From: Streptomyces plumbidurans
Lineage (GTDB): Bacteria; Actinomycetota; Actinomycetes; Streptomycetales; Streptomycetaceae
Direction: 5' to 3'
Assembly (NCBI RefSeq): GCF_019857225.1
Contig: NZ_JAFJSY010000029.1
Span: 1-64,000 of the forward strand
Length of the DNA: 64,000 nucleotides
Below the pieces are notes generated by a model, which was not told the DNA's origin, ran no database searches, and saw nothing but the letters and a program-made list of their open reading frames with translations. Position 1 is the stretch's first letter; every line of letters begins with the position of its first letter. Positions 42,841-51,394 of the stretch are shown here, piece by piece. The position numbers and the translations under genes are program-made.

Positions 42841-43173
42841 TCAGCCGACCGGTGTGTTTCCACCAGGGCGTCGTCCGCCTCTGTGAGCACCCGTGCCGCT
42901 TCTGTGACGACGACCCCCACCGGCAGCGGCCTCCTCGGCCGTACGGCCGGCCGCGCCGCGCTCCGACCGGCGCAGCAGCAGACGGCACACGGCGGTGACG
43001 GCGGCGAGACCGAACGCCGTGCCCGCGGCGCCGGCGAGCGAGCTGCCGTACCAAAGGAGTACCACCGGAACCAGTACGCAGCTGAAGGCCGCCCAGCGGA
43101 CCACGTCGGTCACGGCGTCCTGGGGCGGAGTGCTCGCGTGCGGAGGTTCGGGGGTGGGGTGCGGTACGGGCAT
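42841..43173 (-). CDS. Small membrane protein upstream of adpA
   Basis: 110 residues from the ATG at 43173, which has an AGGGAG ribosome site. Two hydrophobic segments (WAAFSCVLVPVVLLWYGSSLAG and GTAFGLAAVTAVCRLLL) point to a two-pass membrane protein; both ends are hydrophilic and the C-terminus is Gly/Arg-rich. No family recognised. The frame is open upstream to 43260 without a ribosome site. Confidence 0.65.
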   Translation of the reverse strand: MPVPHPTPEPPHASTPPQDAVTDVVRWAAFSCVLVPVVLLWYGSSLAGAAGTAFGLAAVTAVCRLLLRRSERGAAGRTAEEAAAGGGRRHRSGTGAHRGGRRPGGNTPVG

Positions 43174-43524
43174 GCGTGCTCCCTGGGGCCGGGTCACGGT
43201 GTTCAACGCCTGTTCGACCGGTCGGTCACTGTACGCTCCCGCCGGCGCCGCGTGCCGCACCGCTCGGGGCCGTGTCGGTAGCGCTACCGAGGCTCCCCGT
43301 TAGGTGAATGCTGTGCAAACCGCCTGTACAGCGCAGCAACCATTGCGTGACGGGCGCCCCCTCGTGCATGCTCCCTGGAACCCCCACGGACCGTGGGCGG
43401 GATCTGGGCTAAGGAGGCGTGCCGCCGTACCCTTGGGGGTATGGGGTTGGGAAGATGATTCCCGGACACAGCTCCGCCGCACACTGTTGTCCCTCCCATA
43501 AAGGATCAAAACGCCGAGACAGCC
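43174..43524. other. Divergent region between the small membrane protein and the stress-protein gene
   Basis: 351 bp. It holds the 16-bp palindrome at 43275-43290 (listed separately). No gene on either strand looks real, and nothing else is recognised. Confidence 0.55.
43275..43290. promoter_or_regulatory. 16-bp perfect palindrome, LacI-type operator candidate
   Basis: TCGGTAGCGCTACCGA is a perfect palindrome with central CG, the layout of LacI-family operators. It lies about 100 bp upstream of the small membrane protein start and 235 bp upstream of the stress-protein gene. The matching repressor is not in this window by sequence logic (CebR uses another core). Confidence 0.55.
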
Positions 43525-44052
43525 ATGGCCGGTCACGAATTCTTCGAACCCGCGGACCGCAAGCGGCCCGTCGCCGATCCCACGGCGGCCGAGCCCGAGA
43601 CGGCGGCAGAGCCACGCCACTCCTGCGATCCAGCCTTCAAGCACGGCGTCGTCGTCGGCTTCGACGGCTCCATGTCCAGTGAACGCGCCCTCGCCTACGC
43701 GATCGGCATGGCCAACCGCATCCGGTCGGGCCTGATCATCGTTCATGTCGCCAACCGGCTGCCCACCACGGTGTGGGCGGGCTGCGAGCCACCGGTCTTC
43801 GTCGACGTGCCGGACCATCGCACCGAGGTCCTCGGCCTCGAACTCGCCTGCGCGGAGTACCTCGCCGAGGTGCCCTGGATCCTGGTCGAGCGCGGCGGGG
43901 ACATCTGCCACGAACTGGAAGAGGTCGGGCGGGAGTACGAGGCGGACGCGATCGTCGTCGGCTCCACGCACGGTCTCGTCGGACGCCTCTTCGGCTCCGT
44001 CGCGGGGCGGCTCGCCAAGCGGGCCAAGCGTCCCGTCGTCGTCATTCCGTAA
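43525..44052 (+). CDS. Universal stress protein
   Basis: 175-residue single-domain UspA-type protein. VVVGFDGSMSSERALAYAI opens the fold and GSTHGLVGRLFGSVAGRLAKRAKRPVVVIP is the ATP-binding G-2x-G-9x-G(S/T) signature. The first 38 residues are a hydrophilic extension. AAGGATC precedes the ATG region; ribosome site moderate. Monocistronic. Confidence 0.9.
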   Translation: MAGHEFFEPADRKRPVADPTAAEPETAAEPRHSCDPAFKHGVVVGFDGSMSSERALAYAIGMANRIRSGLIIVHVANRLPTTVWAGCEPPVFVDVPDHRTEVLGLELACAEYLAEVPWILVERGGDICHELEEVGREYEADAIVVGSTHGLVGRLFGSVAGRLAKRAKRPVVVIP

Positions 44053-44203
44053 CTCGCCCGTTCTCCCTGGTGGGATGCGACCCGGGAACGGTCGGCCTCC
44101 ATTGTGCAAAGTGCGAACCTACTGACGCGTAGAGGTGTTTGTGCCCTTGTGAAGGGCATATATCGCTCACCGCACAACTGCACATGCATGAAGGGAGCCC
44201 GCC

Positions 44204-44770
44204 GTGGACAACGTCGTCTCCGCGGGAAGCGGAACCACCACCGTGGTCGGCCGACTCGCCCTGGGAATCACCCTGTTGGCATTCGGCCTCGGACACACCG
44301 ACGTGATCAACGGAGTATCGGCCGCTGACGCCGTCTCACTGGCCCACTACGTAGGCGGCGTTGCGCTCTTCGTCGCCGGACTCTTCGCCTTCCGCGACGG
44401 CAACTCCGCCGACGGCACGGCGTTCTCGGTGCTCGGCGCGCTCTGGTTCACCTGGGCCGTGACCGCCGGCGACTCGATGTCCGCCAACGCGGCAGGGCTG
44501 TTCCTGGCGCTGTTCGCCCTCGTGACGTTGTCGCTCACCGTCGCGGGCGGCGACCAACTCACCCAGGGCACCTACGGGTTGTTCTTCGTCTCCCTCGTCC
44601 TGCTCGCCATCGCGCAGTTCGCCACCAGTGACTCCCTCGCCAAGGTCGGCGGCTGGTTCGCCGTCGCCGCCGGCGCGGTGGCCTGGTACGCGGCCACGGC
44701 CACGCTCGCTCACTGGCCGACGGTGCTTCCTCGGCGTGCTGCCGGCCGGGGGGTGACGGCCACCGGCTGA
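44204..44770 (+). CDS. GPR1/FUN34/YaaH-type acetate uptake transporter
   Basis: 188-residue membrane protein with six hydrophobic segments. The first part ALGITLLAFGLGHTDVINGV and the segment YVGGVALFVAGLFAFRDGNSADGTAFSVLGALWFTW match the SatP/YaaH acetate-succinate transporter family. The canonical NPAPLGL signature is not clearly seen, so substrate is inferred. GTG or ATG usage: the chosen start is an ATG with GAAGGGAG upstream. A bidirectional terminator follows, shared with glmS. Confidence 0.75.
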   Translation: MDNVVSAGSGTTTVVGRLALGITLLAFGLGHTDVINGVSAADAVSLAHYVGGVALFVAGLFAFRDGNSADGTAFSVLGALWFTWAVTAGDSMSANAAGLFLALFALVTLSLTVAGGDQLTQGTYGLFFVSLVLLAIAQFATSDSLAKVGGWFAVAAGAVAWYAATATLAHWPTVLPRRAAGRGVTATG

Positions 44771-44815
44771 ATGGCAGCCGTCGTCGGGGTATTGGGCGGC
44801 CCCGGCGATTCGAAG

Positions 44816-44852
44816 GGACCCCCGCGTGTCTGGTGGCAGCACGTGGGGGTCC
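44816..44852. terminator. Bidirectional terminator between the transporter and glmS
   Basis: 13-bp arms GGACCCCCGCGTG / CACGTGGGGGTCC (one G-T pair) with an 11-nt loop, located between convergent gene ends. Confidence 0.8.
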
Positions 44853-44869
44853 GTTCTGTGCGGGGGCCC

Positions 44870-46687
44870 CTACTCCACCGTCACCGACTTGGCGAGGTTC
44901 CTGGGCTTGTCGATGTCCCGGCCGAGCGCCAACGCCGTGTGGTAGGCGAGGAGTTGGAGGGGGATGCCCATCAGGATCGGGTCGAGTTCGTCCTCGTTCT
45001 TCGGGACGACGATCGTCTCGTCGGCCTTCGCCTCGTGCTGGTGGGCGACCGCGAGGATCCGGCCGCTGCGGGCCTTGATCTCCTCCATGGCGGCGCGGTT
45101 CTTCTCCAGCAGGTCGTCGTCGGGGACGATCGCGACCGTGGGCAGGGCCGGCTCGATCAGGGCGAGGGGGCCGTGCTTGAGCTCGGAGGCCGGGTAGGCC
45201 TCGGCGTGGATGTACGAGACCTCCTTCAGCTTCAGGGAGGCCTCGCGCGCGACCGGGTAGCCCCGCACGCGGCCGATGAAGAGCATCGAGCGGGCATCGG
45301 CGTACTGCTCGGCCAGCCGCTTGATCTCCTCCTCCTGCTTGAGGACCTCGGTGATCTGCTCGGGCAGCTTGCGCAGGCCCTCGATGATCCGCTTGCCGTC
45401 GCGGACCGAGAGGTCCCGGGTGCGGCCCAGGTGCAGGGCGAGCAGCGCGAAGGCGACCGTGGTGTTGGTGAAGCACTTGGTGGACACGACACAGACCTCG
45501 GGCCCCGCGTGGACGTAGATGCCGGCGTCCGCCTCGCGGGCGATCGCCGAGCCGACCACGTTGACGACGCCGAAGACCCGCGCGCCCTTGCGCTTGAGCT
45601 CCTGCACGGCGGCGAGCACGTCGTAGGTCTCACCGGACTGGGAGACGGCGACGTAGAGGGTGTCGGGGTCCACGACCGCGTTGCGGTAGCGGAACTCGGA
45701 GGCCGGCTCGGCGTCCGCGGGGATGCGGGCCAGCTCCTCGATCATCTGGGCGCCGATCTGGCCCGCGTGGTACGAGGTGCCGCAGCCGAGGATCTTCACC
45801 CGGCGGATCTGCCGGGCCTCGCGGGCGTCCAGGTTCAGGCCGCCGAGGTGCACGGTGGAGAAGCGGTCGTCGATACGGCCGCGCAGCACGCGGTCCACGG
45901 CTTCGGCCTGCTCGTGGATCTCCTTGTGCATGTACGTGTCGTGGCCGCCCATGTCGTAGGACGCGGCCTCCCACTCGACGGTGGTGGGCTCCGCCGTGGT
46001 GCGGGTGCCCTCCGTCGTGTACGTACGGAAGTCGTCGGCCTTGAGGGTGGCCATCTCGCCGTCGTCGAGCGTCACTATCTGCCGCGTGTGAGCGACCAGC
46101 GCGGCGATGTCGGAGGCGACGAACATCTCCTTCTCGCCGATGCCGAGGACCACCGGGGAGCCGTTGCGGGCGACCACGATCCGGTCGGGGAAGTCGGCGT
46201 GCATGACGGCGATGCCGTACGTGCCCTCGATGACCCGCAGGGTCTCGCGGACCTTCTCCTCCAGCTCCTCGGCCTGGGCGCGGGCGATGAGGTGGACGAG
46301 GACCTCGGTGTCGGTCTCGGAGAGGAACTCGACGCCGTCCGCCTCCAGCTTGCGGCGCAGGTCGGCGGCGTTGTCGATGATGCCGTTGTGGACGACGGCG
46401 ACCTTGCTCTCCGCGTCCATGTGCGGGTGGGCGTTCGCGTCGGAGGGGGCGCCGTGGGTGGCCCAGCGGGTGTGGGCGATACCGGTCGTGCCCTTGAAGC
46501 GGGCCGGGACCTTGGCCTCCAGATCGCGTACGCGCCCCTTGGCCTTGACCATCTTCAGACCGGCCGTCTTCGGGGAGGTGACGACGATCCCGGCCGAGTC
46601 GTAGCCGCGGTACTCCAGGCGCTGCAGACCCTCCAGCAGCAGGGGCGCTACGTCACGCTTCCCGACGTATCCGACGATTCCGCACAT
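44870..46687 (-). CDS. glmS: Glutamine-fructose-6-phosphate aminotransferase (isomerising)
   Basis: 605-residue enzyme making glucosamine-6-phosphate. The N-terminal glutaminase nucleophile is Cys2 (MCGIVGYVGKR), followed by HTRWATHGAPSDANAHPH. Two SIS domains follow (VKILGCGTSYHAG, AVSQSGETYDVLA, LFIGRVRGYPVAREASLKLKE) and the C-terminal DKPRNLAKSVTVE. Its product is the effector that releases DasR, linking it to the chitinolytic genes here. Streptomyces usually carry two glmS copies; this position matches the SCO2789-type one. No glmS ribozyme is expected in actinobacteria. Confidence 0.95.
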   Translation of the reverse strand: MCGIVGYVGKRDVAPLLLEGLQRLEYRGYDSAGIVVTSPKTAGLKMVKAKGRVRDLEAKVPARFKGTTGIAHTRWATHGAPSDANAHPHMDAESKVAVVHNGIIDNAADLRRKLEADGVEFLSETDTEVLVHLIARAQAEELEEKVRETLRVIEGTYGIAVMHADFPDRIVVARNGSPVVLGIGEKEMFVASDIAALVAHTRQIVTLDDGEMATLKADDFRTYTTEGTRTTAEPTTVEWEAASYDMGGHDTYMHKEIHEQAEAVDRVLRGRIDDRFSTVHLGGLNLDAREARQIRRVKILGCGTSYHAGQIGAQMIEELARIPADAEPASEFRYRNAVVDPDTLYVAVSQSGETYDVLAAVQELKRKGARVFGVVNVVGSAIAREADAGIYVHAGPEVCVVSTKCFTNTTVAFALLALHLGRTRDLSVRDGKRIIEGLRKLPEQITEVLKQEEEIKRLAEQYADARSMLFIGRVRGYPVAREASLKLKEVSYIHAEAYPASELKHGPLALIEPALPTVAIVPDDDLLEKNRAAMEEIKARSGRILAVAHQHEAKADETIVVPKNEDELDPILMGIPLQLLAYHTALALGRDIDKPRNLAKSVTVE

Positions 46688-46717
46688 ATATACGTATCCC
46701 GTTCCCGGCCTTGCGAC

Positions 46718-46975
46718 TCAGCCGTAGACGATGCGGCGCAGCTGCCTGAGCGTGAGCTCCGGCGGTGCGACCGCCCGGTATTTCAGGTCCGCCTCGATCC
46801 GTTCGAAGATCGTCGCGTTCACCAGGCCCCGGGCCTGCAGCTCGCGGTGGCGGCGACGGACGAACTCCTCGGTCGTCTCGTCGAAGTAGGCGAGCACGTC
46901 CTGGATCACCCGCAGCGCCTCGCCCCTGCTCAGGGGTGAGGACCGGGTCAGATGATCAACAAGTTCGTCGTGCAC
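46718..46975 (-). CDS. Conserved small hypothetical protein
   Basis: 85 residues, helical, charged (HDELVDHLTRSSPLSRGEALRVIQDVLAYFDE, RRRHRELQARGLVN). No family recognised. It lies 30 bp upstream of glmS on the same strand and is probably co-transcribed with it. Confidence 0.7.
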   Translation of the reverse strand: MHDELVDHLTRSSPLSRGEALRVIQDVLAYFDETTEEFVRRRHRELQARGLVNATIFERIEADLKYRAVAPPELTLRQLRRIVYG

Positions 46976-47134
46976 CCGACGATCCTGGGGTACCTGGGAG
47001 CGTTTCGCAAGAATCCTGCCCGATTTCGGGCAGGCTGCTGTGGATGTTCTTTGGTGTTCTCATGGGCACCTGTTTGCGAGCCGTCCATCCTGCGTCCTGA
47101 ACCCCGTCGCCCGTGTGGACGAGTTTCAGACGCC

Positions 47135-48715
47135 ATGGACATACCTCGTATGGGAGTACCGGAGCAGCTCGCCGACCGCATGAGCATGGCCGAGCAGCAC
47201 GAGTACCTGCGCGCGAGATTCTCGCGGCGCAACCTGATCAGAGGCGGCGCCGTGACGCTCGGCGCCGTCGCCGGCGGCGCGTTCGTGCCGGGCGCGGTGG
47301 CGCAGGCCGCCGTCCCCACGCAGCGCACCTCGCCCGCGACCGAGCACGTCGACGGCTCGCTCGTCGCCCCCTTCGGCCGCCACCTCGCCTACGGCAACGA
47401 CCCGCGCACCGAGATGACCGTCTCCTGGCAGGTCCCGGTCGCGGTGAAGAAGCCCTTCATCCGCATCGGCGCCCACCCCTGGGACCTCTCGCGCAGGATC
47501 GAGGCCGAGGTCCGCACGCTCTACACGCCGGCCGGCGTCGGCGCGAGCGGCGACCACACGCAGTACTACGTGCACGCCAGGCTGAGCCATCTGCGTCCGG
47601 GCCGCACGTACTACTACGGCGTCGGCCACCAGGGCTTCGACCCCGCCGAGGCCCATCTGCTCGGCACCCTCGGCACCTTCACCACCGCGCCCGACCGCAG
47701 GGAGCCGTTCACCTTCACGGCCTTCGGCGACCAGGGCGTCGGCTACCACGGCCTGGCCAACGACAGCCTGATCCTCGGCCAGAACCCCAGCTTCCATCTG
47801 CACGCCGGCGACATCGCCTACGCCGACCCGGCGGGCGCGGGCCAGAGCGCCGACAGCGGCTTCGACTCGCGGGTGTGGGACCAGTTCCTCGCGCAGACCG
47901 AGTCGGTCGCCAAGTCCGTGCCCTGGATGGTCAGTTACGGCAACCACGACATGGAGGCCTGGTACTCGCCCAACGGCTACGGCGGCGAGGAGGCCCGCTT
48001 CACGCTCCCCGACAACGGGCCGGACAAGGCGCATCTGCCGGGCGTCTACTCCTTCGTCCACGGCAACACGGCGATCATCTCGCTCGACCCGAACGACGTC
48101 TCCTTCGAGATCCCGGCCAACCTCGGCATCTCCGGCGGCACCCAGACCACGTGGTTCGAGGCGCAGCTGAAGAAGTACCGCGGCGCGAGGGACATCGACT
48201 TCATCGTCGTGTTCTTCCACCACTGCGCCTACTGCACCTCCACCTCGCACGCCTCGGAGGGGGGCGTGCGCCAGGAGTGGGTGCCGCTGTTCGAGAAGTA
48301 CACCGTGGACCTGGTCATCAACGGCCACAACCACCAGTACGAGCGCACCGACGTCATCAAGGACAACAAGGTCGCCAAGAAGCTGGCGATCGGCGACACC
48401 GCGTACCCCGAGACCGAGGGCGTCGTCTACGTGACGGCGGGCGCCGCGGGCCGCAGCCTGTACGCGTTCAGCGCGCCGGACTCCTATGAGGGGCACCTCA
48501 ACGAGCGTGACTCCGTGGCCTCGTTCGTCAACACCAAGGACGGCAAGGTCGACGAGACCGTCGCCTGGTCCCGGGTGCGCTACCTCAACTACTCCTTCCT
48601 GCGCGTGGACGTGGAGCCCGCCGCGCGCGGCCACTACGCGAAGCTGAAGGTGTCGGGCATCGCCGAGACCGGCGACCGGATCGACCACTTCACGGTCGCC
48701 CGCAGGGCCAAGTAG
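47135..48715 (+). CDS. Tat-exported metallophosphoesterase (purple-acid-phosphatase-like)
   Basis: 526 residues. A twin-arginine signal (FSRRNLIRGGAVTLGAVAGG) is followed by a fibronectin-like N-terminal domain (AYGNDPRTEMTVSWQVPV) and a calcineurin-type phosphatase core: TFTAFGDQGVG, HAGDIAYADP, SYGNHDMEAW, and the closing VINGHNHQYERTD and HHCAYCT histidines. Acts outside the membrane on phosphate esters. ATG at 47135 or 47150; neither has a strong ribosome site. Confidence 0.85.
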   Translation: MDIPRMGVPEQLADRMSMAEQHEYLRARFSRRNLIRGGAVTLGAVAGGAFVPGAVAQAAVPTQRTSPATEHVDGSLVAPFGRHLAYGNDPRTEMTVSWQVPVAVKKPFIRIGAHPWDLSRRIEAEVRTLYTPAGVGASGDHTQYYVHARLSHLRPGRTYYYGVGHQGFDPAEAHLLGTLGTFTTAPDRREPFTFTAFGDQGVGYHGLANDSLILGQNPSFHLHAGDIAYADPAGAGQSADSGFDSRVWDQFLAQTESVAKSVPWMVSYGNHDMEAWYSPNGYGGEEARFTLPDNGPDKAHLPGVYSFVHGNTAIISLDPNDVSFEIPANLGISGGTQTTWFEAQLKKYRGARDIDFIVVFFHHCAYCTSTSHASEGGVRQEWVPLFEKYTVDLVINGHNHQYERTDVIKDNKVAKKLAIGDTAYPETEGVVYVTAGAAGRSLYAFSAPDSYEGHLNERDSVASFVNTKDGKVDETVAWSRVRYLNYSFLRVDVEPAARGHYAKLKVSGIAETGDRIDHFTVARRAK

Positions 48716-48765
48716 GGCGCACCCCGCGAAGACGGGAGACCCGCACCGCAGGCGGTCCTCACGCG

Positions 48766-49650
48766 CTACAAGCGCTTGAGGATCGCCTGTTTGGCCAGCT
48801 GGAACTCATCGTCGGTGAGCACGCCCGTGCGGTGCAGCTCGCCGAGTTCGCGCAGCCGCCGCAGCAGCGCGTCGTGCTCGTCCTCGCGCCCTTCGGCGGG
48901 TGCGAGCCGCTCGATGGCGCGCGGCTGCTCGGGCGGTACGTCCGCCGCCGCCGAGGGATGCGGCAGCCGCGCCTGTACGGCCGCGGCGAGCAGCGCCATC
49001 AGCGGGTCCTTCTTGAAGCCCCACAGCTCCACGGAGTTGGGGTCGTACTTGGGCGGGGCCTTGGTGGGCGCATGGCGCACGGTGAAGCGCAGATGGCCGT
49101 TCTCCAGGCCGGCCGCGGGCTGCCACTCCACCGCGACCAGTTCCGGGACGGTCAGCGTACGGGCGCCCGCGGCGGCCTTGGCGTCCTCCGTCTTCCAGTT
49201 CCACTCCAGCCGGATGTGCTCGCCGTCGAAGCTCGCGGTGCCGTCCCCGGCGGAGACGGAGAGCGGGACGGGCGGGCCCGGCAGCAGATACTCGGTCACC
49301 GGGTCCGAGGGGACCTCGTCGAGGAGCAGGGCGTCGCGCACCTCGTCGACGAAGTACTCGGCGACGCCGTAGCGGTCGGACTCCACGATCAGTTGGTAGG
49401 GGTCGTTGGGCTCGGTGAGCCGGCCGCCGGAGGCGTGCAGCAGCGGGTCGGCGCCGTCGCGCAGCCGCAGCCTGAGCCGCCCCGACCTGCGGCCCTGCTC
49501 GAACGAGATCCCCGCCAACGCCCCCAGCGGCACCACGAGTTCACCCAGCGTACGGCGGAGCAGGCTGACGCTCTTGTCCCGTCCCGGCGTCAGTCGAAGG
49601 GCATCGCCGTCGAAGGCCCAGGTGCCGTCCTTCTGGATGATTTCCGCCAT
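48766..49650 (-). CDS. DUF4429 domain protein with C-terminal SHOCT
   Basis: 294 residues. Two DUF4429-type halves (KDGTWAFDGDALRLTPGRDK and GTASFDGEHIRLEWNW, with the GISFEQGRRSGRLRLRLRDG and VEWQPAAGLENGHLRF strands) and a SHOCT end (LRELGELHRTGVLTDDEFQLAKQAILKRL). Function unknown. Divergent from the GH20 gene across 83 bp that include a dre site. Confidence 0.83.
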   Translation of the reverse strand: MAEIIQKDGTWAFDGDALRLTPGRDKSVSLLRRTLGELVVPLGALAGISFEQGRRSGRLRLRLRDGADPLLHASGGRLTEPNDPYQLIVESDRYGVAEYFVDEVRDALLLDEVPSDPVTEYLLPGPPVPLSVSAGDGTASFDGEHIRLEWNWKTEDAKAAAGARTLTVPELVAVEWQPAAGLENGHLRFTVRHAPTKAPPKYDPNSVELWGFKKDPLMALLAAAVQARLPHPSAAADVPPEQPRAIERLAPAEGREDEHDALLRRLRELGELHRTGVLTDDEFQLAKQAILKRL

Positions 49651-49680
49651 GGAGGGATTGTTTCACCGGATCTGCGGGAG

Positions 49681-49696
49681 AGTGGTCTCTACCATT
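49681..49696. promoter_or_regulatory. DasR operator (dre) upstream of the GH20 hexosaminidase
   Basis: AGTGGTCTCTACCATT keeps 13 of 16 dre positions including the TGGT/ACCA arms. It lies 38 bp before the GH20 start codon. DasR control is inferred. Confidence 0.68.
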
Positions 49697-49733
49697 CCTG
49701 GTCCCTGAGGGGTACCCGTCGAAGGGAGCGCAT

Positions 49734-51332
49734 GTGAGACAGCACCACAGAACGACTCCCCGTGTGGCCCGCGTCCTCGGATCGTTGCTGCTCGTCGCGG
49801 CGGCCGGCGTCTTCACCGCCGGCGCGGCCCCGGCGCCACCGGCCAGGGCGACCGCGCTCGACCGGGTGGTTCCGGCGCCCGCGTCGGTCACCCCGGGCAC
49901 AGCCCCGTACCGCATCACCCGCGACACCCGCATCCGCGTGGACGACTCGCCCGCGGCCCGGCGGGTCGGCGAGTACCTCGCCGGCGTCCTGCGGCCCTCC
50001 ACCGGCTACCGGCTGCCCGTCACCGCGCACGGCGGCGGAGGCATCCGACTCCGCCTGGCCAAGGGCTCGTTCGGCGCCGAGGGGTACCGGCTCGACAGCG
50101 GCGGCAAGGGCGTCACCATCACCGCCGCCCGGCCCGCCGGCCTCTTCCACGGCGTGCAGACCCTGCGCCAACTGCTCCCGGCGGCCGTGGAGAAGGACTC
50201 CGTGCAGCACGGGCCGTGGCTGGTGGCGGGCGGCACCGTCAAGGACAGCCCGCGCTACGCCTACCGCGGCGCGATGCTCGACGTCTCCCGCCACTTCTTC
50301 ACCGTCGCTCAGGTCGAGCACTACATCGACGAGTTGGCCCTCTACAAGATCAACGAGCTGCATCTGCACCTCAGCGACGATCAGGGCTGGCGCATCGCGA
50401 TCGACTCCTGGCCGCGGTTGGCCACCTACGGCGGCTCCACTCAGGTCGGCGGCGGCAAGGGCGGCCACTACACCAAGGCCGACTACAAGGAGATCGTCCG
50501 GTACGCCGCCTCCCGCTATCTGGAGGTCGTCCCCGAGATCGACATGCCCGGCCACACCAACGCCGCCCTCGCCTCGTACGCGGAGCTGAACTGCGACGGC
50601 AAGGCGCCCCCGCTCTACACGGGCACCGAGGTCGGCTTCAGCTCGCTGTGCGCCGGCAAGGCGGTCACCTACGACTTCGTCAACGACGTGATCCGCGAGC
50701 TGGCCGCGCTCACCCCGGGCCGCTATCTGCACATCGGCGGCGACGAGGCGCACTCCACCAGCCACGAGGACTACGTCACGTTCATGGACCGGGTGCAGCC
50801 CGTCGTCGCCAAGTACGGCAAGACGGTGATCGGCTGGCACCAGCTGACCGGCGCACACCCGGTGAAGGGCGCGATCGCGCAGTACTGGGGTCTGGACGAC
50901 ACCGACGCGGCGGAGAAGGCACAGGTCGCCGAGGCCGCGCAGAACGGCACGCGGCTGATCTTCTCGCCCGCCGACCGGCTCTACCTCGACATGAAGTACA
51001 CCGAGGACACCCCGCTCGGCCAGGACTGGGCCGGGCTGGTCGAGGTACGGCGCTCCTACGACTGGGATCCGGGCAACTACCTTGCCGGGGCGCCCGGTTC
51101 GGCGGTCATGGGCGTAGAGGCGCCGCTGTGGACCGAGACGATTCAGACGAACGCCGACATCGACTACATGGCCTTCCCGCGGCTGCCCGGTGCCGCGGAG
51201 CTCGGCTGGTCGCCCGCGTCCACGCACGACTGGGACGCCTACAAGGTGCGGCTCGCCGCGCAGGCGCCCCGCTGGGACGCGCTGGGCATCGGCTACTACC
51301 GCTCGCCGCAGGTTCCCTGGCCCGCGACGTAG
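49734..51332 (+). CDS. Secreted GH20 beta-N-acetylhexosaminidase
   Basis: 532-residue chitobiase-type enzyme releasing GlcNAc from chito-oligosaccharides. Signal peptide (VARVLGSLLLVAAAGVFTAGAAPA), N-terminal GH20b-like domain, and TIM barrel with the catalytic Asp-Glu pair in HIGGDEAHS. LHLHLSDDQGWRI and VVPEIDMPGHTNAAL are further family motifs. The start is GTG with AAGGGAG upstream. dre-controlled; ends at a terminator shared with desD. Confidence 0.93.
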   Translation: MRQHHRTTPRVARVLGSLLLVAAAGVFTAGAAPAPPARATALDRVVPAPASVTPGTAPYRITRDTRIRVDDSPAARRVGEYLAGVLRPSTGYRLPVTAHGGGGIRLRLAKGSFGAEGYRLDSGGKGVTITAARPAGLFHGVQTLRQLLPAAVEKDSVQHGPWLVAGGTVKDSPRYAYRGAMLDVSRHFFTVAQVEHYIDELALYKINELHLHLSDDQGWRIAIDSWPRLATYGGSTQVGGGKGGHYTKADYKEIVRYAASRYLEVVPEIDMPGHTNAALASYAELNCDGKAPPLYTGTEVGFSSLCAGKAVTYDFVNDVIRELAALTPGRYLHIGGDEAHSTSHEDYVTFMDRVQPVVAKYGKTVIGWHQLTGAHPVKGAIAQYWGLDDTDAAEKAQVAEAAQNGTRLIFSPADRLYLDMKYTEDTPLGQDWAGLVEVRRSYDWDPGNYLAGAPGSAVMGVEAPLWTETIQTNADIDYMAFPRLPGAAELGWSPASTHDWDAYKVRLAAQAPRWDALGIGYYRSPQVPWPAT

Positions 51333-51346
51333 GCATCGCTCATGCC

Positions 51347-51389
51347 GGACGGGCACCTCGGAGGACCGTACTCCGGGGTGCCCGTCCGC
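51347..51389. terminator. Bidirectional terminator between the GH20 and desD genes
   Basis: Perfect 12-bp arms CGGACGGGCACC / GGTGCCCGTCCG between convergent genes. Confidence 0.85.
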
Positions 51390-51394
51390 TGTGA

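Noticed and set aside
44142..44158. Small hairpin TGCCCTTGTGAAGGGCA upstream of the transporter gene
   Set aside because: Seven-bp stem with no further context; too weak to call regulatory.
46688..46717. glmS ribozyme or riboswitch
   Set aside because: Only 30 bp separate glmS from the upstream gene, and such ribozymes are not expected in this group.
44771..46939. A 722-residue plus-strand frame opposite glmS
   Set aside because: Antisense artefact; glmS is certain on the other strand.
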